Below are positions 28,914 to 36,520 of a DNA stretch of 36,520 bases, in pieces. Origin of the DNA: Amylibacter sp. (GTDB lineage: Bacteria > Pseudomonadota > Alphaproteobacteria > Rhodobacterales > Rhodobacteraceae); contig JAJFHY010000073.1 of the NCBI GenBank assembly GCA_021775375.1, positions 1-36,520 on the forward strand, in the 5' to 3' direction. The position numbers were made by a program, and so were the translations under genes. Under the pieces are notes generated by a model. The model was not told where the DNA came from, made no database searches, and saw nothing but the letters and a program-made list of their open reading frames with translations. Positions within the stretch are counted from its first letter, which is position 1, and every line of letters starts with the position of its first letter.

Positions 28914-29618
28914 ATGATTTTCCGAATGTTCCTCCCTATAACTTTCGCTTCAACTATTGCTGCGAGTGTTGTCTTTGGCGAGGGACTTGGGGATGCTGGT
29001 AAGGGTACTAAGATTTTCTCAAAGTGCAAATCGTGCCATAGAATTGGAAATGGTGCAATAAACCGTGTTGGGCCCCATTTAAATGGTATCTTTGGGCGTA
29101 AAGCTGGCACTATTGTCGGGTTTGCATATTCAAAATCTATGGTGCGTGCAGGTGTGGATGGTTTGGTTTGGACAGCAGAAACATTAGACGCTTATTTGGA
29201 AAACCCAAAGTCGCTTGTATCTAAAACACGTATGAATTTTCGCGGTTTGAAAAACCCACAAGCCCGTGCCGATTTGCTGGCCTTTTTGCGCGGTTACTCT
29301 GACGAACCTATAAATATTCCTGAAGCAGAACCAACAGCAACAAAAACAGATTTGAAAATCGATCCCGCAATTCTTACCATTAAAGGCGATCCGGAATACG
29401 GTGAATATCTTTCTGGTGAATGTAAGACTTGTCATCAATCCGGGGGAGAGGATGATGGCATCCCAGCGATTACAAAATGGCCGGAAGAAGACTTTGCGAT
29501 TGCAATGCACGCTTACAAACAAAAACTACGACAGCACCCTGTCATGCAAATGATGGCGGGTCGTTTATCAGACGAAGAAATCGCGGCATTAGCCGCATAT
29601 TTCAAAGACCATGAATAA
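28914..29618 (+). CDS. soxE: SoxE diheme cytochrome c
   Basis: CKSCHRIG and CKTCHQSGGEDDGIPAI; upstream of soxF. Confidence 0.88.
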   Translation: MIFRMFLPITFASTIAASVVFGEGLGDAGKGTKIFSKCKSCHRIGNGAINRVGPHLNGIFGRKAGTIVGFAYSKSMVRAGVDGLVWTAETLDAYLENPKSLVSKTRMNFRGLKNPQARADLLAFLRGYSDEPINIPEAEPTATKTDLKIDPAILTIKGDPEYGEYLSGECKTCHQSGGEDDGIPAITKWPEEDFAIAMHAYKQKLRQHPVMQMMAGRLSDEEIAALAAYFKDHE

Positions 29619-29641
29619 AGGCAATTAGGGAGGAAGTTAAG

Positions 29642-30901
29642 ATGAAAATGAATAGAAGAAGCTTTATAGGGACTGTGACTGCGGCCACTGCAACTTTATC
29701 CGCTCCGATGGTTATGGGTTCTGGAAAACCGCGCGTTGTTATTGTGGGTGGTGGTGCAGGTGGCGCAACTGCTGCACGTTACATAGCAAAAGACAGCAAG
29801 GGCGGGATCGAAGTAACATTGATTGAACCAAGCCGTGCGTATTACACATGTTTTTTTTCCAACCTTTATATAGGTGGTTTGCGCGATATTAACTCAATTA
29901 GCCATTCCTACGGTACATTAGCCACTAATGGTGTGAACGTTGTGCATGATTGGGCGATTGGTGTGGATCGCGCTGCAAAGACTGTATCATTAGCAGGTGG
30001 CGGGACTGTTCCATACGATAAATTGATACTTAGCCCGGGTATCGATTTCGTAGAAGGTGCTGTCGAAGGTTGGGATACAAGTGCACAAAATGCTATGCCT
30101 CATGCCTATAAGGCTGGTTCGCAAACAGAATTGCTTAAAGCACAAATTATGGCAATGCCACAGGGTGGTACATTTGCGATGGTAGCCCCACCAAATCCTT
30201 TTCGTTGTCCTCCAGGGCCATATGAGCGTGTGTCTATGGTTGCACACTTGTTAAAAGCGAATAACGCAACGGCAAAGATTATTGTGGCCGACCCTAAGCC
30301 GAAGTTTTCAAAGATGTCATTGTTCCAAGAAGGCTGGGCCGAGCATTATGAAGGCATGATTGATTGGATTGGTGAGGATTTTGGCGGCGGAAATGTATCT
30401 GTTGATCCTGCCGCGATGACTGTGACCATTGATGGTGAAGTAACCAAAGTTGATGCCTGTAATGTTATCCCGGCAATGAAGGCGGGTCATATCGCACATT
30501 TGGCTGGTGTGACTGATGGTAATTGGGCACCTGTTAATTCTGCTGATATGAGCACAAAAGCAGACCCTGATGTTTATGTTCTGGGCGATTCAAGCCAACA
30601 GGGCGATATGCCAAAATCTGGGTTCTCGGCAAACAGCCAAGCAAAAGTTTGTGCGAATGCTGTACGCGGTGCATTGACTGGATCGAAAGTATTTCCCGCA
30701 AAGTTCTCAAATACATGCTGGTCTTTGATCGAGATCAACGACGGCGTTAAAGTTGGTGCTACATATCAAGCAACACCAGAAAAGATCGCCAAAGTAGATG
30801 GGTTCATTTCTAAAGCAGGCGAAACAGCTGAGGTGCGAAAAGCCACTTACGAAGAATCTGTAGGTTGGTACACTGGCATAACAGCGGATATGTTTGGTTA
30901 A
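29642..30901 (+). CDS. soxF: SoxF FAD-containing flavocytochrome c sulfide dehydrogenase subunit
   Basis: RVVIVGGGAGGATAARYIAK; TCFFSNLYIGG; NPFRCPPGPYERVSMVAHLL. Confidence 0.95.
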   Translation: MKMNRRSFIGTVTAATATLSAPMVMGSGKPRVVIVGGGAGGATAARYIAKDSKGGIEVTLIEPSRAYYTCFFSNLYIGGLRDINSISHSYGTLATNGVNVVHDWAIGVDRAAKTVSLAGGGTVPYDKLILSPGIDFVEGAVEGWDTSAQNAMPHAYKAGSQTELLKAQIMAMPQGGTFAMVAPPNPFRCPPGPYERVSMVAHLLKANNATAKIIVADPKPKFSKMSLFQEGWAEHYEGMIDWIGEDFGGGNVSVDPAAMTVTIDGEVTKVDACNVIPAMKAGHIAHLAGVTDGNWAPVNSADMSTKADPDVYVLGDSSQQGDMPKSGFSANSQAKVCANAVRGALTGSKVFPAKFSNTCWSLIEINDGVKVGATYQATPEKIAKVDGFISKAGETAEVRKATYEESVGWYTGITADMFG

Positions 30902-30968
30902 ATCGCTTTTGCGAGGCTTTGAGTTTTCAGAGCCTCACAAATTACAGTACTTATACAGGAGAAACATT

Positions 30969-31406
30969 ATGAAACGTTTTATGTTTGGGGTAATTGCCTC
31001 TTTATTCGCAGTACAAGTTGCTACTGCCGGTGAAACATCAACTGTTTATACATTTGATGGTAGTTTTGACGATGCAGCATTCAGTGTTGAAAGTGCAATT
31101 ATCGGCAAGGGGCTGGTGATTGATTACGTTAGTCATACGGGTGCGATGTTAAATCGGACTAGCGAAGATGTCGGCAGTGAGGTGAAACTGTTTGAAGCAG
31201 CGGATGTGTTTATATTCTGCTCTGCTGTTGTATCGCGTAAAGTTATGGAAGTGGACCCAATGAACATAGCACATTGCCCTTATGGTATCTTTGTTGCGGA
31301 ACGAGAAAATAAAGTGATGGTCGGTTACAGACATTACCCATCAGGCGCGATGCAAGAAGTGCAGGCGTTACTGGACGAAATCGCGCGCGAAGCGGTTGGA
31401 GAATAA
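30969..31406 (+). CDS. Exported DUF302-like protein
   Basis: Signal peptide; FDDAAFSVESAIIGKGLVIDYVSHTGAML ... AEVFIFCSA-type ... NIAHCPYGIFVAERE. Confidence 0.75.
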   Translation: MKRFMFGVIASLFAVQVATAGETSTVYTFDGSFDDAAFSVESAIIGKGLVIDYVSHTGAMLNRTSEDVGSEVKLFEAADVFIFCSAVVSRKVMEVDPMNIAHCPYGIFVAERENKVMVGYRHYPSGAMQEVQALLDEIAREAVGE

Positions 31407-31457
31407 ACCGAGACGGACTATATATCATTTTCCCGAGTGCTCTGAATGACTTAATAG

Positions 31458-31482
31458 ACAGCGGCAATTACCGCTGTTTCTT
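31458..31482 (+). terminator. Intrinsic terminator (possibly bidirectional) between convergent genes
   Basis: ACAGCGG-caatta-CCGCTGT-TTCTT. Confidence 0.65.
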
Positions 31483-31518
31483 ATGCGTTAAGAACGGCAC
31501 CGAACGAATTCTGTAAAA

Positions 31519-32466
31519 CTATTCAAATTCCATTTGCTCAAAAACACGCCCTGCGTTTTTTGTAGCGAGTTCTTCGTATGTATCTAGATGCTTGTACGGG
31601 GATTGATCCACATAATATGCATCCGCCAACGATCCACCATTGTCTAAGTATTCGCCAATCTTACCGCGTAGATATTCTAAGTAGCCCTTGGTGTAGCGTC
31701 TGACCTGATCCATATTAGTCGGATGTCCATGGCCGGGAATGACAAATGTGGCATTCAACGTTTCGAATTTTGCATCCCACGTTTCGATCCATTCCAATGT
31801 GTTCGTGTGTTCAAAGATCGGTAGCATACGCTCATGAAAAGCCATGTCGCCAGCAATAACCAAACTTTGCTCTGGCAGCCATATAACGATATCACCTGGG
31901 CTGTGGGATGGCCCAAGATAGCGCGCTTCGATTTTTATCCCGCCCATTTCAACGATATATTCATCCTCGAATGTTTCATCTGGTAAAACGACGGTTGTTT
32001 TATCTGCACGTTCTTTGATGCGCGTCTGTGCAGAACGCAAAGATTGTGGCCCGTATTCCTCAAATTCATGAGCGGCATCTATATGGGCTACGATCTTAAC
32101 ACCTTGTTCGGCCCAATATGAATTACCAAGCATGGCGTGACCTTGGCCATTCTCATTGAACACAAGTTTCACAGGCTGACTGGTAACAGCTTTAATTTCT
32201 TTGTGCAGTGCCTGGGCTAGCAAATAGGATGCACCACCATTAACAACTACTACACCATCATTTGTGACGATGAATGTCAGATTATTATTGTGGCCTGCGT
32301 TCTCATAGGTTGGCGGAGCGGTTGCTCCGGTGGCGGAAAAAACATTTGGGATAAATTCGACTGGTTTTGAATATAGAAGGGAGCCTTCGTATTGATCCGC
32401 AATATCTTCACTTGAGGAAGCAGGAACTGCGACCAGTATAGCGATCGTTGCTGCAATATAATTCAT
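31519..32466 (-). CDS. Periplasmic MBL-fold hydrolase, SoxH-like
   Basis: Signal peptide; YLGPSHSPGDIVIWLPEQSLVIAGDMAF, FVIPGHGHPTN; start at internal ATG 32466. Confidence 0.85.
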   Translation of the reverse strand: MNYIAATIAILVAVPASSSEDIADQYEGSLLYSKPVEFIPNVFSATGATAPPTYENAGHNNNLTFIVTNDGVVVVNGGASYLLAQALHKEIKAVTSQPVKLVFNENGQGHAMLGNSYWAEQGVKIVAHIDAAHEFEEYGPQSLRSAQTRIKERADKTTVVLPDETFEDEYIVEMGGIKIEARYLGPSHSPGDIVIWLPEQSLVIAGDMAFHERMLPIFEHTNTLEWIETWDAKFETLNATFVIPGHGHPTNMDQVRRYTKGYLEYLRGKIGEYLDNGGSLADAYYVDQSPYKHLDTYEELATKNAGRVFEQMEFE

Positions 32467-32467
32467 G

Positions 32468-33379
32468 TTAAACCTCTGAGGTAAATTTATAGGCATCGCC
32501 ATTGCGTTCAACATAGCCAATACCATTGCCATCAAGATGGTAACCAATGATTTTGGTCTTCTCTAAAGCCAATTTATCGAGTAACCTTACGCGTGTTTGC
32601 ACCGCTAAATCGCGATCTTGATCAGACCCTGATGGCCACTTTGGACGTTCAAATGCAACGTGGTGATTTACGATACTATCGCCAATAACCATTACGGATT
32701 CTGACCCTGCATGTATTTCATAAGACATATGGCCAGGGGTATGCCCAAAACTGGCATGGGCTGCCACACCTAGCATAACCTCTTGCCCATCTTCGACAAA
32801 AGAAATTTGTTCTGCGATAGACGCAAGGCGACGCTCAGCTCCTACAGCAAAAGAGGTTAATCTTTCACCAATTGTACTGACTGTATTTGGGTTAATCCAA
32901 TAATCCCATTCAGCCTTGCCAATCATATAGGATGCTTCTGGGAACAATGGATCATCAAAATCATCCAGCAAACCCCATAGGTGATCTGGATGTGCGTGGG
33001 TGAATACAATATCCGTAATATCATTAGGTATTAGACCCAACGCATCCAACGACTCTATAAGGACCCCAGAATTAGGAGAAAAATTAGGCCCTGATCCAAC
33101 ATCAAACAACACATTACGATCGCCATTCTGTAGCAGTGTTACATTGCAAGGCGGGGTTAGTGTTTCAATAGATTGATTGTACTTTTTAAGGATCGGTTCC
33201 AACTCGTCCTGAGGCATGGGGCCAAAGGTAAACTCACCTGGTAGGATTAAGGAGCCATCACTCACGGAATGAACAGTCATATCACCCATGATAGTGCGAC
33301 TGTAACCAGTATTCGGCAAACCTGCAGCAATTATGCTTGCAGACGTACCCTGTAGAAACCTACGACGTGTATGGAGCAT
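32468..33379 (-). CDS. Tat-exported MBL-fold hydrolase, possibly SoxG-like
   Basis: TRRRFLQG Tat motif; IVFTHAHPDHLWG; FGHTPGHMSYEI; VIGDSIVNHH. Confidence 0.85.
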   Translation of the reverse strand: MLHTRRRFLQGTSASIIAAGLPNTGYSRTIMGDMTVHSVSDGSLILPGEFTFGPMPQDELEPILKKYNQSIETLTPPCNVTLLQNGDRNVLFDVGSGPNFSPNSGVLIESLDALGLIPNDITDIVFTHAHPDHLWGLLDDFDDPLFPEASYMIGKAEWDYWINPNTVSTIGERLTSFAVGAERRLASIAEQISFVEDGQEVMLGVAAHASFGHTPGHMSYEIHAGSESVMVIGDSIVNHHVAFERPKWPSGSDQDRDLAVQTRVRLLDKLALEKTKIIGYHLDGNGIGYVERNGDAYKFTSEV

Positions 33380-33389
33380 ATCAAACCTA

Positions 33390-33413
33390 TTAAATTCTAT
33401 AAATTGAATATGT
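33390..33413. promoter_or_regulatory. Candidate SoxR operator upstream of the MBL gene pair
   Basis: TTAAATTC-TATAAATT-GAATATGT (exact ATTC-N8-GAAT). Confidence 0.6.
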
Positions 33414-33887
33414 ATATATGTTTTGCTGAGTGCAAGCTTTTTCGCATATGAGTTTTCATCAAAGTAATTAAATTATATCTGCCTCTGTTTTGAATAGTGC
33501 ATCTGTAGCGAACTTCTGCTTTGTCAACTTTTAAACTTTGAGTGTCACTGTCACGAAGGTCTGCTATCCGCCCATATTGAACATCCACTCATTCTAATAA
33601 TTACACCAAGTATGGAAATTTTATCGACTTATAGTCGAGGTCGAAAATGTATTCGAAAAATTTTCTCAGGGGATCGAATACACCAAAAAAAGCAATTATC
33701 CACGGTATGGGGGTGGGTGGGGGTGAGGTGTATGGCTCATTACAAACGATATAATTCCAAAGGATTATTTAAAACCTAAGATTGAGTGGCACAGCATAAC
33801 ATTGTGCTGAAACGCAATCATTTGCTTACCCAATGCTTACCCACATTCAGTTATAGCTAAGTGTTTTATGTCTAAGTTATTGATTTA

Positions 33888-34102
33888 ATTGGTGCTGTGC
33901 GCAGTCCTGAGCTAACGAGTCTCGGATTAAAATTCCCTGCTAACAGGGAAATTAACAGGGAATTTACGTGAAAACAGGTAAATTAGCTCGATAAGACACC
34001 AGATCGTGACGTAATATCAATGAGTTAGGAAGGAATTCCCTAACATAAATAACAGGGAAAATAATTTCGCGAACAGGGTAATTATATAGCTTAGCAGGGA
34101 AT
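33888..34102 (+). repeat. Dispersed 'AACAGGGAA' repeat element, copy B
   Basis: attggtgctgtgcgcagtc identical to 18556 copy, then TTCCCTGCTAACAGGGAAATTAACAGGGAATTTA and later AACAGGGAAA/GAACAGGG units. Confidence 0.85.
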
Positions 34103-34323
34103 GTTATAAGTATTTCAATTGCTAACATAGCCCTCTTCGCTTTGGATGAAAATTACTTTCTTTCCACCGCAACTCATTCATAGCCCATAAATAATTTACG
34201 TGTATCCGGTAGGGAATATCAGGTTGCTTGCTGACGCAATAATGCTTCGCTTTTACTACAAGTCAAGACGCGAAACGGTATTGTCAAAGGAACTTGGCGA
34301 TTTCGTGACCTCACCATATTTTT

Positions 34324-35153
34324 GGCACTGTTGCATTAACTTGATCACGGCGCAATCTGGCTAGAAGCCTAGCGAGTTTAAGTTGCCAAACCAAACAGCT
34401 TATGCAGATGTTCAATTTCGCCGAGCGGCCCAGATTTACGTTGATGAATGTGGTTGTTCATGATGGTACGGATGGTTTCGATACACTGTAGCGTGGCTTT
34501 AGTTGATCGCAATGTTTTAAAGCCACGCATGGGATTAAGCAGTCTCTTCAAGGCCGAGTGATCCCCCTCGATCCTGTTGTTCAGATACTTCCGGTTGACG
34601 TGGCGAATTTGATCACCTGGATCACGATGTCGGTTGAACTCCGCCAAAACCTTGCGATAGCTGTGGGCCTTGTCTGTTATGATCACCAGGGGCTGATACA
34701 AACGGGCATTGCCCATCGCCTGACGCAGGAAAACCCTTGCAGCATTGGAATCTCGTCGAGCCGTTAGACGAAAATCGATCAACTTTCCGTGCTGATCTAC
34801 CGCCCGCCAGAGGTACCGCCATTTCCCTCCAACCCGGATATAGGTTTCATCAATGTGCCAAGTCTGTCCCCGCCAATCACGGTGGCTGAAGTTACGCTTG
34901 GAAAGCTCTGGGCCAAATTTAATAACCCAACGATAGATAGTGGAGCCATCGACTTCGATGCCGCGTTCTGACAGCATGTCGCGCACATCCCTATAGGACA
35001 GGGCATAGATAGCGGCAATACCAACGCACAGCCAACAGTATGATTTCAGGTGGAAAGTGATGGCGTTTAAAGGGAGAACGGCGTGACATTTATGAACCTC
35101 GGCAACAGGAAATGGCAAATATCAACAAGTCGGATACTTAATGCAACAGTGCC
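34324..35153 (-). mobile_element. IS6-family insertion sequence
   Basis: Perfect 16-bp terminal inverted repeats GGCACTGTTGCATTAA / TTAATGCAACAGTGCC enclosing an IS6-type transposase; no 8-bp target duplication seen. Confidence 0.92.
34378..35089 (-). pseudogene. IS6-family transposase, frameshifted near the N-terminus
   Basis: MSRRSPFKRHHFPPEIILLAVRWYCRY in one frame, then ALSYRDVRDMLSERGIEVDGSTIYRW in another, offset by an ATAGATAG 4-bp duplication at 35005-35012. Confidence 0.85.
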
Positions 35154-35477
35154 CTATCTATAGTTATCTATCCCTTTCCTTACTCGTATCCATTACTAGT
35201 ACCTATTACCCCTACCTCTAAGAAATCCCTTTAAAACAACAATCCAGACCACTTCGAACTGGGTAGCCAAGCGGGCAACCGAGAGGCCAGCAGGGTGTCC
35301 TGCGGCCTACCTGGATTGCCTACCCGCTCGTTTCAATCGCGGCGCAAAGCTGCTATATCCTGCTTTGCCGTGCGGGTTACATCCGGCCGCTGGTTTTTCT
35401 AACACAAATTGTGATAAAGGGCGTGCAACAGTATCTGGGTATTTCGCAAATCCCATCGAAAGCCCTCTTCGTAATAA

Positions 35478-36520
35478 CTAGTTGTCGCCGTGTAGCAGCG
35501 CCCCGGCACCAGAGTCATCTTCGGCGTGAATTTGCGAAAGACCTGGGTTCAGTCCGATGGTGTGTTCGCTCAGCCAGCCGCCGACTTCGATAGGTTCGAA
35601 CCGTCCTTTGGCTTCTACGGGAAAGCGGATCTCAGCTCCTGCCTTCACTGGGAGAACCTCATTGTCTTTAACTACAATTGTGCCGTTCACAACAACGTAA
35701 GGTATACCCGTCGTTGGCGTGCCATGCTCGCCCACTTTGTAGCCGGAATTATCTGTGATCGCTTCGGGGTCAAATATCGTGATGTCGGCAACCTTACCCA
35801 CCTGCATGCGGCCACGGTCTTGCATGGACTTAAGTCCGGTATCGCCCAAATGTTTGGCGACCCAATAGCTTGCTTGCGCAATGGTAAACATCAAGGGCAC
35901 GCCCTGTTCACGGCCCAGGCGGAATGTTGCCCCACGGGTGCCCGATGTTCTGGGGTGGCCACGATATTCAGAATATTCAGCGTCCCATGGAAGTAATTCG
36001 CCATCTTCGCCCACACCTGCCATTGCATCGCTGGCCAATGTCATATGCGGAACCGTCAACCAGTATGGCATCCATTCTTCCCGGTAAGGGAAAAACACCA
36101 CGACAGCGCGTCCGGGATTTGATTCCAGCAATGCGGCATAGGTCTCATCCGTCAGATAAGCATCGTCAACCGGATCGTACAACGTGTCTTCATAGCGGTA
36201 GCCGTATTTTTCCCGCCACTCAGCAGGGCGTAGGAAATCAGCACTAACCGGAGTCGATCCCGCAGCATAGGGATAATAGTCTGACCACATGTTGAGGCCT
36301 TTATCGCGGGCCATTTGGAGTTTTTCTTCAATTTCCCACCAGCCATAATCATTATTGTGCGCCATCAGAAGTGGGGCATCAAGTAACATCGCGTTGGTAA
36401 AAATCTCGTCGAAGGCAATGGGCGCTTCGGTCGGGGTCTCGTTGATCAAGTGATAGCGCGTGTGGACAGACGTTAAACGATCATAATTTGCTGCCGCCCG
36501 TTGTGCAGTAAAAAGCTCGT
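35478..36520 (-). CDS. N-acyl-D-amino-acid deacylase-like amidohydrolase, truncated at window edge
   Basis: SDYYPYAAGSTPVSADFLRP, GRMQVGKVADITIFDPEAITD, GIPYVVVNGTIVVKD; reading frame open to 36520 (ELFTAQRAAANYDRLTSVHTRYHL upstream of the listed start). Confidence 0.88.
   Translation of the reverse strand, partial: ELFTAQRAAANYDRLTSVHTRYHLINETPTEAPIAFDEIFTNAMLLDAPLLMAHNNDYGWWEIEEKLQMARDKGLNMWSDYYPYAAGSTPVSADFLRPAEWREKYGYRYEDTLYDPVDDAYLTDETYAALLESNPGRAVVVFFPYREEWMPYWLTVPHMTLASDAMAGVGEDGELLPWDAEYSEYRGHPRTSGTRGATFRLGREQGVPLMFTIAQASYWVAKHLGDTGLKSMQDRGRMQVGKVADITIFDPEAITDNSGYKVGEHGTPTTGIPYVVVNGTIVVKDNEVLPVKAGAEIRFPVEAKGRFEPIEVGGWLSEHTIGLNPGLSQIHAEDDSGAGALLHGDN

Noticed and set aside
33397-33588. 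Minus-strand 63-aa ORF upstream of the MBL genes
   Set aside because: No family, overlaps the candidate operator and promoter region.
34316-35161. Target site duplication around the IS6 element
   Set aside because: Flanks atattttt and ctatctat do not match.

Overview
This looks like an alphaproteobacterial chromosomal window, probably Rhodobacterales-like (inferred from gene content only). The left part (~1-13.4 kb) carries rpmB, a PCuAC-type copper chaperone, a low-MW tyrosine phosphatase, a sulfotransferase, lepA, a PhnA-like protein, an unlisted 42-aa entericidin-like lipoprotein, a YcaQ-like protein, a methyltransferase, a tRNA-Gly 3' remnant, a diheme cytochrome c and a class V aminotransferase/LysR pair. 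The middle (11.6-18.4 kb) has two paralogous TPR-sulfotransferases around an overlapping gtrA / methyltransferase / polytopic membrane protein operon. The right part (19.3-33.4 kb) is a complete sulfur-oxidation locus: soxT-like, soxR, soxS divergent from soxVWXYZABCDEF, a DUF302-like gene, and two inverted metallo-beta-lactamase (MBL) genes. It is bracketed by two divergent same-orientation copies of a ~200-bp 'AACAGGGAA' repeat, followed by an IS6-family element whose transposase appears inactivated by a 4-bp tandem duplication, and a truncated N-acyl-D-amino-acid deacylase-like gene. The strongest non-obvious signals are: a shared ATTC-N8-GAAT-type operator upstream of several sox transcription units; an intrinsic terminator immediately followed by one such operator between soxA and soxB; the direct repeats flanking the sox island; and the TPR-sulfotransferase/gtrA cassette. 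All assignments are by reading motifs; no searches were run.
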